The position numbers and the translations under genes were made by a program. A DNA stretch of 64,000 nucleotides, from NCBI RefSeq assembly GCF_017357525.1, contig NZ_CP036172.1, positions 2,682,417 to 2,746,416 on the forward strand, read 5' to 3'. The notes beneath the pieces are model-generated. The model was not told where the DNA came from. It ran no database searches and worked only from the letters and a program-made list of their open reading frames with translations. Below are positions 36,506 to 45,508 of this stretch, piece by piece (the stretch's first letter is position 1; each line of letters begins with the position of its first letter). Source of the stretch: Methanofollis aquaemaris (lineage in GTDB: Archaea; Halobacteriota; Methanomicrobia; Methanomicrobiales; Methanofollaceae).

Positions 36506-37096
36506 TCAGATCTCGCCGAGTCCGGCCTCGACCTTTTCGAGGAGCGTCTCGACAGCGCGGGCCTTTCCCAGCGCCGCAGGGTTCTGGCCCGCGTCCAGGT
36601 CGGAGGCCGCCTCATGGCAGAGAGTTTCCGCCCGCCTGAGCAACTGTTCCGGCCGGCTCACATCCTCGCCGCGTTCTTTCAACTGCCTGACCTCGTCCCT
36701 GACTGAGAGGAGTTCCCTCCCGGCATCCTGGAGTTGCCGTCTCAGTTCCTCTGTCGCACCCGCCCCTCTGTGGAGCCGCCCTTCTTCCTCCCCCTCGGTC
36801 ATGGCCCTGAGTTCGTCGTCGATATCAATGAATACAAGGGTGAGGAAATGGATGAGCGGGCCTGTATTCTTCTCCTCTCCGGGGGCGTCGGGACCGTATA
36901 TGACCTGCAGGTCAGGCCCCGCTCGTCTCACCTCCAGGGCCCCGCACTCTCCCTTCCAGGCGATCCGCATCAATGTCCAGCCGGCAGCGTCGTCAGGGAC
37001 CACGTCCGCCCCGCTCTCTTTCAAGACCTCGACCAGACGGTCAAGAAAGAGGTGATGGACCGCCGTCAGGCCATGGGCATAATAGGTATATGGCAT
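36506..37096 (-). CDS. Hypothetical protein with C-terminal coiled coil
   Basis: The 196-residue protein is of no recognised family. Residues 1-95 look like a small alpha/beta domain (TYYAHGLTAVHHLFLDRLVE, then LIHFLTLVFIDIDDEL). Residues 110-190 are helical and charged (ATEELRRQLQDAGRELL), probably a coiled coil. I chose ATG 37096; a GTG at 37102 adds two residues. It stands alone between the RimK-like gene (same strand, 101 bases on) and a divergent dehydrogenase. Probably a cytosolic adaptor, which is only a guess. Confidence 0.65.
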   Translation of the reverse strand: MPYTYYAHGLTAVHHLFLDRLVEVLKESGADVVPDDAAGWTLMRIAWKGECGALEVRRAGPDLQVIYGPDAPGEEKNTGPLIHFLTLVFIDIDDELRAMTEGEEEGRLHRGAGATEELRRQLQDAGRELLSVRDEVRQLKERGEDVSRPEQLLRRAETLCHEAASDLDAGQNPAALGKARAVETLLEKVEAGLGEI

Positions 37097-37319
37097 GCAC
37101 ACCCCATCCGTTCAACCGCGTCAGTTCATATAAGCGTTATGATGCCTGCCGTCCGACCTGAATTTCTCCAGAAGGGCTGTTCGGATGTTCGTCTCTCCCC
37201 CTGTACCGATCTCTCGATCCCATCTCGGAATTATATTTGAATTCGATTTTGCCCATTTGAATCCTGACCTCCGCCACTCCCCTCTCCCTCCTCTCACCGG
37301 CAGGGCTTAGTATCTGGAA

Positions 37320-38270
37320 GTGAGTATGTCGCCCATGAAATATTATCCCGAAGGGTTGCTGCTCCCTCCGCTCTCCACCATCAACCAGGCGATCGAGGAG
37401 GCATTCAGAGAACATGGCGAAGGAAGAGCCAGGATGCCCCCGAAGGTCTATGTGAACTTTGAGAAAGGAGACTTCAGGACCATGCCCGCCTACCTCCCCG
37501 GCCTCGGCGTCGCCGGGGTCAAGATCGTCAATGTCCACCCCGAGAACCCGAAGATCGGTCTCCCGACCGTGATGGCCCTCACCGTCATCCTCGACCCCGA
37601 GACCGGGAGGCCTGAGGCGGTCCTGAACGCCACGCTCCTCACCGACCTGCGGACCGGTGCGGCCGGGGCGGTCGCCGCGAAATATCTTGCTCCGAGGAGA
37701 TCGGTGACGCTTGGCATCGTCGGGAGCGGTCGGCAGGCCGTCGCCCAGGTGAACGCCATCGCCGAGATCCTGGAGATCGAGGAGATGCGGGTCTGGAGCA
37801 GGACGCCGGCGAACGCCGCAAGGTTCGGCGACCTCTTCGACCGCATCTCCTGCATCCCGTCCTCGATCGAGCGTGCCTGCGACGCCGACCTCATCGTCAC
37901 CACCACCCCGTCACGAAAACCGCTGGTCCGCTCCGAATGGATCGGCGAGGGGACGCACATCAATGCCATCGGGGCCGACGCTCCGGGAAAAGAGGAACTC
38001 GATCCCGCTCTCCTCACCCGCGCCCGCGTCTTTGTCGACGACATGGAGCAGGCCGTCCACTCGGGCGAGGTGAATGTGCCCATCTCGACCGGGCTCTATA
38101 CCGCCGGTGAGATTGCGGGCACCCTCGGCGAGGTGGTATGCGGAAGAAAAAAGCGGGAGACCGCGGATGAGATCACGGTCTTTGACTCGACGGGGCTTGC
38201 GATCCAGGATCTGGCGATCGCGGCCCTCGTTATGGAGGGGGGTGAGGGGACCGAACTCAGGTTCCCGTGA
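37320..38270 (+). CDS. Alanine dehydrogenase / ornithine cyclodeaminase family protein
   Basis: The 316-residue mu-crystallin-family enzyme has a substrate-binding N-terminal part (MPPKVYVNFEKGDFRTMPAY) and the NAD-binding motif LGIVGSGRQAVAQVNAI. Archaeal members studied so far reduce pyruvate to alanine; others deaminate ornithine to proline. The exact substrate is undecided here, and argF on the same strand makes an ornithine link possible. GTG 37320 begins the frame; ATG 37326 is an alternative. It is monocistronic. Confidence 0.85.
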   Translation: MSMSPMKYYPEGLLLPPLSTINQAIEEAFREHGEGRARMPPKVYVNFEKGDFRTMPAYLPGLGVAGVKIVNVHPENPKIGLPTVMALTVILDPETGRPEAVLNATLLTDLRTGAAGAVAAKYLAPRRSVTLGIVGSGRQAVAQVNAIAEILEIEEMRVWSRTPANAARFGDLFDRISCIPSSIERACDADLIVTTTPSRKPLVRSEWIGEGTHINAIGADAPGKEELDPALLTRARVFVDDMEQAVHSGEVNVPISTGLYTAGEIAGTLGEVVCGRKKRETADEITVFDSTGLAIQDLAIAALVMEGGEGTELRFP

Positions 38271-38339
38271 ACCTACTGGCGAGTCAATCCCAAAATGTCT
38301 GACCAGGGCCCCCTGGTCACACTCTTCACGGCGGGGCAG

Positions 38340-38725
38340 CGATCTGGACCGCCGCTTCGTCGCCGCCCCACCTCTACCTCGCCGTGGGGGGTTTTGGGGG
38401 GTCTCCTCCCGGCGAAAGAAAGTGACAAAAATTTCTTCTTTTTTCTGTGGGGCGGCCATTTTGATCGATCTGCCTTCCCACCACTCGCGCCGGGGGCGCT
38501 GCTCCCGGACCCCCGGGATTGCGATAGGGCCGGGAAGGCAGCGGGGGGATCATGAAGAGGATGGCGTCGTTCCCTACGTTCTCTTCACGCGATGGCAGAG
38601 AGAACTCTCGTTCAATCGCATCGCGGCGGCGACATTTTGTTCTTGACTCACTACTAGTGTCGTGTCAACACCCAGATGTCTGATATGCCTGAGACGTGCT
38701 TTCGGCTCATGCCCGATTGTACAAT
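38340..38725 (+). repeat. Dispersed repeat: core plus forward end
   Basis: Core blocks (GGTTTTGGGGGGTCTCCTCC, GATCGATCTGCCTTCCCACC, GGGGGCGCTGCTCCCGGACC) are followed by GATCATGAAGAGGATGGCGT, ACGTTCTCTTCACGCGATGG and an end at 38678-38722 (TATGCCTGAGACGTGCTTTC). The unit 38549-38620 is strongly similar to 47123-47185. It fills the 38271-38813 gap with no gene. Confidence 0.65.
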
Positions 38726-38813
38726 CGTGCATTCCCCCGGCGCGATGGAATTGGATGGTGTGGAATCAGAGACGTACAAAAAAAGTATTCGATATTTGAG
38801 TAATAACTTGCCA

Positions 38814-40283
38814 CTACTCCTTTTTCTCAAGGGGCTGTGCAAACTTCTTCCAGACCTCTTCACGATAGACCGGGCCCGAGTTGTAGGTGCAGAACGGGAT
38901 CATCCTGCCGTCCGGCGTCGTGTAGTGGATACAGCAACGCTGGACCCGCTCAAGGTCGTAGTTGAAGTTGTCCATAAAGTGCATCGTGCCGATGAAGATG
39001 GCGTTCCAGTGGAAGTCCCGGAGGGCATCGAAGTTCTGGAAGACCAGCGCCTCTCCGAGGAGTTTCCAGAGCTTTGTCCCATTGACCTCACCTTTCGATG
39101 CCGAGGCACTCATCTCCTTCACGCCTTCGAGCAGGGACATATACTTGTTGATCGTCCCGCCGTTCTGCATCTTGACGGCCATCCTGTCGATCGCCTCAAA
39201 GAACTTGTCGACATCGACCATCTCGTTGATCGGCATAAGTTTGTCGTCTTCGACAAAGACATAGGTCGCCGCACCGCAGTGCTGGTGGGTGGTGAACCGC
39301 ACCTGCGGTTTGCCGGTATAGGTCTCGACCAGGTCGGAGATCGGGATGACGCAGGGCACCGGGTAGAAGTAATCCTTCTTGATCACGCCCTCGGTCTGCT
39401 CCTCGATCCGCTCGGTGAGGTCGGGGATGGTCACCCGCTCCCGCCTGATATCGTCCTCGCTTGCCGCCCCGGTAAACGCGACCGGCTGGAAGTTGACGCC
39501 GCGGACGACCTCCACATGCTCGGCGGCATATTTCAGGATCGCTCCCACTTCGTGGTCGTTCCTGCCATTGATGATTGTGGGGACGAGCACGACGCCGAGC
39601 CCGATCTCCTTGCAGTTCTCGACGGCCTTCAGGCTCGTGGGGAGGATCGGGTTTGTCTCCCTGGTGACGCCGTCGAAGTGGAGATAAACAGTGCTGAGCC
39701 CGACGTCCTTGAGCTCCTGGACATATTTAATGTCTTTTGCCAGTTTGATCCCGTTTGTTGCGATCTGGACCTGGGAGAACCCCATCTCCTTGGCCTTCCA
39801 GACGATCTCTGGAAGGTCGTCACGCATCGTCGGTTCGCCGCCCGAGAACTGGACGGCCGGTGGCGGGACAGGTTTTTCCTCCCTGAGCATCGCCATCATC
39901 CCGATCACCTCGTCGAACTCCGGTTCATAGATAAATCCGCATGCTCGTGCGTTGGCAAAGCAGAAGTCACAGTTGAGGTTGCACCGGTTTGTCAGATCGA
40001 TGTTGGCAAGGAGTGTCCCTGAGTGGTGGTTAGAGCAGAGCCCGCATGCGCCCGGGCATGCCTCGGCCCCGGCATCCTTCTGTGGATTCAGGACGCCGGC
40101 ACCGATGGCCTCATACGCGTCGAAACGCCTATACATCTCTGCATCTGACCAGTAGAGATTCTTCGCTTCGCCGTGGTCTGGACAGGTACGAGTGATCCAG
40201 ACCTTCCCGTCCTCCTCGGTAATCTCCGCATCGAGGACTTTTCTGCAAATCGGGCAAAGGCTTTTGGTTTCTTTCAGGAGCAT
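38814..40283 (-). CDS. tes: Radical SAM tetraether lipid synthase (Tes, MJ0619 family)
   Basis: The 489-residue protein has an N-terminal zinc knuckle (CPIC at residues 10-13, later TCPDHG), a Cys cluster motif (CPGACGLCSNH), the radical SAM CxxxCxxC (CNLNCDFC), SGGEP, and late Cys residues (RCCIHY, PFCTYN). This matches the Methanocaldococcus enzyme that joins two archaeol chains into caldarchaeol. It acts at the membrane on phospholipids. Divergence from carS, a core membrane lipid gene, supports the role. Paralogues exist, so another lipid or coenzyme substrate is possible. A T-run (38778-38784, complement) ends it. Confidence 0.85.
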   Translation of the reverse strand: MLLKETKSLCPICRKVLDAEITEEDGKVWITRTCPDHGEAKNLYWSDAEMYRRFDAYEAIGAGVLNPQKDAGAEACPGACGLCSNHHSGTLLANIDLTNRCNLNCDFCFANARACGFIYEPEFDEVIGMMAMLREEKPVPPPAVQFSGGEPTMRDDLPEIVWKAKEMGFSQVQIATNGIKLAKDIKYVQELKDVGLSTVYLHFDGVTRETNPILPTSLKAVENCKEIGLGVVLVPTIINGRNDHEVGAILKYAAEHVEVVRGVNFQPVAFTGAASEDDIRRERVTIPDLTERIEEQTEGVIKKDYFYPVPCVIPISDLVETYTGKPQVRFTTHQHCGAATYVFVEDDKLMPINEMVDVDKFFEAIDRMAVKMQNGGTINKYMSLLEGVKEMSASASKGEVNGTKLWKLLGEALVFQNFDALRDFHWNAIFIGTMHFMDNFNYDLERVQRCCIHYTTPDGRMIPFCTYNSGPVYREEVWKKFAQPLEKKE

Positions 40284-40323
40284 ATCTCATCCACCGGCAT
40301 TGTCTTTACAATAGCGTTCCTAT

Positions 40324-40385
40324 GATATATGGTACCGACCATGTCGGGCATTGACAGATTGGTTATACCCGACAGGCATTTAAAC
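40324..40385. promoter_or_regulatory. Divergent tes/carS promoter region with inverted repeat
   Basis: Leftward TATA (ATATATCAT, 40324-40332 complement) and rightward TATA-like CATTTAAACC (40376-40385) flank an inverted repeat TGTCGGG-N19-CCCGACA (40342-40348 and 40368-40374). A regulator binding there could control both lipid genes together; no candidate regulator lies close by. Confidence 0.4.
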
Positions 40386-40428
40386 CTAAGTAGAAATTGA
40401 GGGGATTCGTATTATTAGTATCGTTGAC

Positions 40429-40962
40429 GTGGGATCAGCCCTCATCGCGGCGTTCTGGATCATGGTCCCGGCATATGTACCCAATTCCGCCGCCGCCGCC
40501 CTGGGCGGTGGGACGCCGGTCGACCTCGGGAAGAACTGGCGGGACGGGAGACGGATCCTCGGGGACGGCAAGACGTTCCGCGGTTTTTTCCTGGGCGTGG
40601 CTGCCGGGATCGCCGTCGGGCTCATCCAGATCGTGCTGAGGGAGACCTTTGGCTGGTCGTCGCTCCCTGAGCACACGTTCGTCACGGTCACGCTCCTGGC
40701 GGCCGGCGCCCTTCTCGGGGACATGGCCAAGAGTTTTTTCAAGCGGCGGCTCGGCAAGGAGAGCGGTGAGGAGTGGCTCATCGCCGATCAGTACGACCTG
40801 GTCGTCGGGGCGTTTGTTCTCCTCCTCATCTTCCAGTACGAGTGGGTCGTCAGGTACGTGGATCTCCTGGTCTTCCTCTGGATCCTCGTCCTCACGCCCC
40901 TCCTCCACCGTGCCGCAAATATCATCGGCTATCTGATAGGAGTGAAGAAAGTACCATGGTAA
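40429..40962 (+). CDS. carS: CDP-archaeol synthase
   Basis: The 177-residue membrane protein has about five helices and the CarS (DUF46) motifs: GKTFRGFFLG and GDMAKSFFKRRLGKESGEEW, then IADQYDLVVGA. It activates unsaturated archaeol phosphate with CTP to CDP-archaeol, the branch point to all polar lipids. A GTG at 40429 starts the frame shown; in-frame ATT codons at 40411/40414 are possible unusual starts. It overlaps pyrE by seven bases, so the operon runs carS-pyrE-purD-argF. Confidence 0.92.
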   Translation: MGSALIAAFWIMVPAYVPNSAAAALGGGTPVDLGKNWRDGRRILGDGKTFRGFFLGVAAGIAVGLIQIVLRETFGWSSLPEHTFVTVTLLAAGALLGDMAKSFFKRRLGKESGEEWLIADQYDLVVGAFVLLLIFQYEWVVRYVDLLVFLWILVLTPLLHRAANIIGYLIGVKKVPW

Positions 40963-41468
40963 AAGAAGTCGCAGCGTTGCTCAAGGCCCACGGAGCCGTC
41001 CAGTTCGGGAATTTTGTCCTTGCTTCGGGGGCGAAGAGTTCATATTACCTTGACATCAAGTCGGCGATCACCGATCCCATACTCCTGAGGGAGATCGGTG
41101 AGGCGTTTGCAGGGAGGTTCTCCTTCGATGTCGTCGCCGGCGTCGCCGTCGGTGCCGTCCCCCTGGCGGTCGCCACCTCTCTTGCCTCGGACAAGCCCTA
41201 TGCAATCATCAGAAAGGAAGAGAAGTCGCACGGGAAGAGCGGGCTGATCATCGGCGATGTCGAGGGGAAGACTGTCCTCCTGGTCGAGGACGTCACGACC
41301 TCCGGCGGTTCCGCACTCTTCGGGGTCCGGGCGCTCAGGGAGGTCGGGGCCGAGGTCGTCGCCGTGGCTGTGGTCGTGGACCGGGAAAGCGGCGCGGCCG
41401 CGACTTTTGCCGGAGAAGGGGTCGCTCTCGTACCGTTGACAACGGTCTCTGAGATCATGGACCTGTAA
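40956..41468 (+). CDS. pyrE: Orotate phosphoribosyltransferase
   Basis: The 170-residue PRTase type I protein has the PRPP-binding motif TVLLVEDVTTSGGSALFGV and the orotate/PRPP loop KPYAIIRKEEKSHGKSG. It makes OMP from orotate. ATG 40956 overlaps the carS end (CCATGGTAA). It is shorter than many bacterial PyrE but normal for archaea. purD begins 27 bases later. Confidence 0.95.
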   Translation: MVKEVAALLKAHGAVQFGNFVLASGAKSSYYLDIKSAITDPILLREIGEAFAGRFSFDVVAGVAVGAVPLAVATSLASDKPYAIIRKEEKSHGKSGLIIGDVEGKTVLLVEDVTTSGGSALFGVRALREVGAEVVAVAVVVDRESGAAATFAGEGVALVPLTTVSEIMDL

Positions 41469-41495
41469 CCAATTTATTTGCCGGAGTGCATACGT

Positions 41496-42791
41496 ATGGA
41501 CATGAAGATCCTTGTTGTGGGCGGTGGAGGCCGGGAGCACGCGATTGCTCGTGCCCTTTCCCGCAACAGCGACGCGAAACTCTATTCTGTCATGGCCAGG
41601 CGAAACCCTGGCATCGCTCAGCTCTCGGAAAAAGTGCTTATCGAGAAAGAAACGGACGTCAGAGCGGTGACGGCGTTTGCGACCGAGCATGCGGTCGACT
41701 ATGCCGTCATCGGTCCGGAGGCCCCTCTGGAGGCCGGGATCGCCGACGTGCTCCACGAAGCAGGCATCCCCTGCGTCGGGCCCACCAGGATGGCGGCCAG
41801 GCTCGAGACCGACAAGGCCTTCTGCCGGACCATGATGGAGAAGCACGGGATCGCCGGGTGCCCGCTCTACCGGGTCTTCCATGGCGATGCCGAAGGTGCC
41901 TGCGAGTACATCGACGCCTATGACGGCGACCTCGTCGTCAAACCGATCGGGCTCACCGGCGGGAAGGGCGTCAAGGTCATGGGCGAGCAGGTCGACGCTG
42001 CGGGGGCGAAAGAATATGTGCAGAGCCTCGGCGGCGATGTCGTCCTTGAAGAGCGGTTGATCGGTGAGGAGTTCACGCTCCAGGCCTTTGTGGACGGCAA
42101 CAACCTGGTGCCGATGCCCCTGGTCCAGGACCATAAGCGGGCCTATGAGGGTGATGTCGGGCCGAACACGGGCGGGATGGGTACCTACTCCCTTGAAGAT
42201 CATCTCTTCCCCTTCGTCTCGCGTCTCGATTACGAGGCGGCCCTCGAGATCATGCGCAGCGCCGTGGCGGCGATGATCGCCGAGGGACAGCCGTACCGCG
42301 GGATCCTGTATGGGCAGTTCATGAACACCAGGGACGGCCCGAAGGTGGTGGAGTTCAACTCCCGCTTTGGGGATCCCGAGGCGATGAACGTCCTCTCGAT
42401 CCTGGAGTCCGACTTCTCAGAGGTACTCTGCCGGATCGTCGAGGGCACGCTCTCCCAGGCGCACGTGAAGTTCGCACCGAAGGCGACGGTCTGCAAGTAC
42501 CTGGTGCCTGAGGGCTATCCTGTGGCCCCGGTGGCCGGGGCGCCGATCACCATCGGCAACTATGGCGACACCCTCCTGTATTATGCCAATATCGGGGAGA
42601 TGGACGGGCACCTCTCGACCCTCACCTCGCGGACGATGGCCTTCGTCGGGATCGGAGACTCCCTGGAGGAGGCCGAGGCAAAGGCCGAGGCGGCCGCCGG
42701 GTCGGTCCGCGGCGGGGTCTGGTACAGGCACGACATCGGCAAGCGGGCGGTCCTTGAGAAGAGAATCGCACATATGAGGGATATTCAATGA
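41496..42791 (+). CDS. purD: Phosphoribosylamine-glycine ligase
   Basis: The 431-residue ATP-grasp enzyme has the N-terminal [13 protein letters not shown] motif, the central [21 protein letters not shown] loop, and [10 protein letters not shown], plus a C-terminal domain. It joins glycine to phosphoribosylamine in purine synthesis. ATG 41496 follows CCGGAG; ATG 41502 (MKILVVGG) is equally close to homologues. The stop overlaps the argF ATG by four bases. Confidence 0.95.
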   Translation: MDMKILVVGGGGREHAIARALSRNSDAKLYSVMARRNPGIAQLSEKVLIEKETDVRAVTAFATEHAVDYAVIGPEAPLEAGIADVLHEAGIPCVGPTRMAARLETDKAFCRTMMEKHGIAGCPLYRVFHGDAEGACEYIDAYDGDLVVKPIGLTGGKGVKVMGEQVDAAGAKEYVQSLGGDVVLEERLIGEEFTLQAFVDGNNLVPMPLVQDHKRAYEGDVGPNTGGMGTYSLEDHLFPFVSRLDYEAALEIMRSAVAAMIAEGQPYRGILYGQFMNTRDGPKVVEFNSRFGDPEAMNVLSILESDFSEVLCRIVEGTLSQAHVKFAPKATVCKYLVPEGYPVAPVAGAPITIGNYGDTLLYYANIGEMDGHLSTLTSRTMAFVGIGDSLEEAEAKAEAAAGSVRGGVWYRHDIGKRAVLEKRIAHMRDIQ

Positions 42792-43723
42792 AGAAGGATT
42801 TTTTAACGCTTCTGGACTGTGACGCAATCGAGATCGAGGCGCTGCTCGACGGTGCAGCGCGGCTGAAGAGTTACCGGGCGGCGGGCAAGTCGCACGCCAT
42901 TCTGCCGGGGTGCAGTCTGGGGATGATCTTTGAGAAGGCTTCGACCAGGACGAGGGTCTCGTTCGAGGCCGGGATGCACGACCTCGGCGGCCATGCTCTC
43001 TTCCTCAACCCGGCCGATATGCAACTCGGCCGTGGCGAACTGGTGAGGGACACCGCACGGGTGCTCTCCAGGTTCGTCTCTGCGGTGATGATCCGGGCCT
43101 ACCACCACAGCACCATCGAGGAGTTTGCGAAATATGCCTCTGTCCCGGTCATCAACGGTCTCTCTGATAAGGCTCATCCGTGTCAGGTGCTCGCCGATCT
43201 CCTGACCCTCAAAGAGCAGTTCTCGTCCCTCAAGGGCCTCCGGGTCGCGTGGATCGGCGACGGCAACAATGTCTGCAACTCCCTGCTCCTTGCCTCGGCT
43301 CTCACCGGGCTTGAACTGCAGGTGGCGACGCCGCGGGGCTACCGCCCGCCGGCATGGGCCGTCGAGGAGGCCGAGGAACGCGGGGCGCGGGTCACCTTCT
43401 GCGAGACGCCAGAGGAGGCGGCGGCAGGTGCGCACGCCCTGTACACCGATGTATGGGTTTCGATGGGGAACGAGGACGAGCGCGAGATGCGTCTGCGGGA
43501 CTTCAAGGACTACACCATCACCGCCGACCTGGTCAGGCGGGCCGAGCCCGATGCGATCGTGATGCACTGTCTCCCGGCGCACCGGGGCGAGGAGATCACC
43601 GATGAGGTGATCGAGGGGCCGCAGAGTGTGGTCTGGGATCAGGCCGAGAACCGGCTCCATGCCCAGAAGGCGCTCCTGGTCCATCTCCTCAGCGACAGGG
43701 TTCACTCCTGTGGGACGCAGTGA
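42788..43723 (+). CDS. argF: Ornithine carbamoyltransferase
   Basis: The 311-residue protein has the carbamoyl-phosphate motif STRTR ([13 protein letters not shown]), HPCQVLADL, and the ornithine-binding [11 protein letters not shown]. It makes citrulline for arginine synthesis; argG, which uses citrulline, lies at 52.2 kb on the other strand. It is last in the carS-pyrE-purD-argF chain, followed by T-runs at 43729-43751. The ATGA overlap with purD indicates translational coupling. Confidence 0.96.
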   Translation: MKKDFLTLLDCDAIEIEALLDGAARLKSYRAAGKSHAILPGCSLGMIFEKASTRTRVSFEAGMHDLGGHALFLNPADMQLGRGELVRDTARVLSRFVSAVMIRAYHHSTIEEFAKYASVPVINGLSDKAHPCQVLADLLTLKEQFSSLKGLRVAWIGDGNNVCNSLLLASALTGLELQVATPRGYRPPAWAVEEAEERGARVTFCETPEEAAAGAHALYTDVWVSMGNEDEREMRLRDFKDYTITADLVRRAEPDAIVMHCLPAHRGEEITDEVIEGPQSVVWDQAENRLHAQKALLVHLLSDRVHSCGTQ

Positions 43724-43728
43724 TCAGG

Positions 43729-43751
43729 TTTTTTCCTTTCGTATTTTTTTG
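43729..43751 (+). terminator. T-run terminator after argF
   Basis: TTTTTTCCTTTCGTATTTTTTT lies a few bases after the argF stop. The following 400 bases up to the next start (44148) hold no recognised repeat end or gene; they become A+T-rich near 43960. Confidence 0.6.
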
Positions 43752-44147
43752 CCCCTGTAGAAGTCCTCTCGTTTTTGTTGAACATCGCACCTTTTCTCTC
43801 GCTTTTACCGGGGTCGAAAAGATGCTGTATTCCCCTTGATGCCCTGTCATGAGAAAGTGATCAAGGGTTTACTATGAGCATATCCCCAAACTCTCTGAGG
43901 CTTGAACACTTCCTCGAACCGAAGCGCTTCCTTTCTGAGGCCCCCACGAATTAGAGAGACGTACTAGAAAAAATAAATATTTCAAAGTTTATTTTGATTA
44001 TGTGGCGCCGAATCAGGCGTAAGGATGAGGATACGCCGGAATTGAATGTGGTCGGCAATCCCCCCATCCGTCCAGAGGCGTGCGGTTCTCTTTGTCGACT
44101 TCTATCTCATGCCTCAGGGAAGACACATTGCAAAGGAGGCATGTACG

Positions 44148-45350
44148 GTGGAACAAAAAAGAAGAATTGGATGGGATGTCCTTTTATTGCTGCTTTTAAT
44201 CGCTGCAATATCTATTCCTATCGTCACAGCACTTGGTCTGCAGCCAACAGAGGAAGCATGTACAACAGCGACAGATGCGCTCTCCCCGGAGAAGGAGTAC
44301 GACCCAGAAGAGTACACACTTGTCAGGATGGTTGCATCGGATCCCGACACCGCCGATAAGACACCAGATCAGGGCCTCGAACCCACGACACTGGAAAAAG
44401 AGAGTAGAGCACTCCTGGAAAAGTTCACCCTCGAATTCGGGGAGAAACTCCCACCAGGATATCTGGGAATGGCAGGTGTCACCCCTCCGGAAGATGCAAA
44501 AGTGGGTGCATACATCTTCAGAGTGCTCCCGACCGGCGAGACCATACAATACACCGGACTCTGCGGCATAGGGTGCCGGGACTATTCTGACGTTCTTGAG
44601 CGCGCAAACGAGTGGAAAGAGACCGAGTTGATCGCGAGAACAAATGAGGTGAGGGAGACGAAGTCAGGTCCCAGTCCTATCTCTACGACAATCCTGGACT
44701 GCAGTTATGACAGTCAGGAATACGGAGAAGATTATGGGTATGCGAAAATTAAGAGCACGTACTACTGGGATAATGTAGAGACTGACCGTCACCATGATTA
44801 CTTCTATGTGAAAAGCCAGGTCCAGACTGATCCCGGTGTGCATTGTTTCCAGGGGAGCGGTTTTCGCAATCATATCTTTGAAGTCTCACACAACTGGATG
44901 CATAACGGATATCCTGGATGCGAACACCTGCCCTATGTCGATCTCAGCGAATATTCCCCTGGCCAGACACCGGGATATACGTCGGTGACGGCGTCTTTGA
45001 GTTCGAGCACAGGAGGGATTGGAACTTCTATGAGTTGGACCACTGAAATCCCTGATTATCGGGTTGACGATGACAGTCATCCTGCAAATCAAGTAGCAAA
45101 GTGGGATGAGGTTTTCAATTATGACGCAGCCTGTTCACAGACGAACTTTGTCTTCCGTCCCGGTTCTACCGCGACGTGTGGACAATCAACCGCTCGTGAC
45201 GGGCGTATTTACTCCATCTGTCGTGTTGAGATGGACTGCCACAGGGGATGGTTCTATGACGGATTGCTCCTGGACAAAATGGGGCCCAGGAATGCCCGGC
45301 CCCTGGTGTACAATCTCTATGCCCACTGGGAGAATGGCTGGACGACTTAA
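44148..45350 (+). CDS. Secreted protein of unknown function, paralogue A
   Basis: The 400-residue product starts at GTG 44148 with AAAGGAGGC eight bases upstream; the ATG-less extension is rejected. A signal peptide or N-terminal anchor is visible (basic EQKRR, then DVLLLLLLIAAISIPIVTA). The mature part is rich in Tyr, Asp, Trp and has several cysteines (GLCGIGCRDYS, SICRVEMDCHRGWFYDG), suggesting an exported, disulfide-bonded domain. It aligns over its whole length with the next gene (well over 40% identity by eye). No catalytic motif is recognised. A T-run follows immediately. Confidence 0.75.
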   Translation: MEQKRRIGWDVLLLLLLIAAISIPIVTALGLQPTEEACTTATDALSPEKEYDPEEYTLVRMVASDPDTADKTPDQGLEPTTLEKESRALLEKFTLEFGEKLPPGYLGMAGVTPPEDAKVGAYIFRVLPTGETIQYTGLCGIGCRDYSDVLERANEWKETELIARTNEVRETKSGPSPISTTILDCSYDSQEYGEDYGYAKIKSTYYWDNVETDRHHDYFYVKSQVQTDPGVHCFQGSGFRNHIFEVSHNWMHNGYPGCEHLPYVDLSEYSPGQTPGYTSVTASLSSSTGGIGTSMSWTTEIPDYRVDDDSHPANQVAKWDEVFNYDAACSQTNFVFRPGSTATCGQSTARDGRIYSICRVEMDCHRGWFYDGLLLDKMGPRNARPLVYNLYAHWENGWTT

Positions 45351-45508
45351 TCTTTTTTTTACGAGAAATTTGAATGAATGTAAAATATTATTCTTGGTTC
45401 CTCGTTCACCTCCCCTCCGTGATCTCAATTCCAGAGGCATCCACCGGAGTGGTGGTGTCGAGTGTCCCATTTCATACTAAAGCACCGGTTCTCATGGGGA
45501 CGTGAGCA

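Noticed and set aside
44046..44147. Upstream extension of secreted paralogue A
   Set aside because: A strong AAAGGAGGC precedes GTG 44148, and the paralogue begins at the equivalent residue; the extension would bury the signal peptide.
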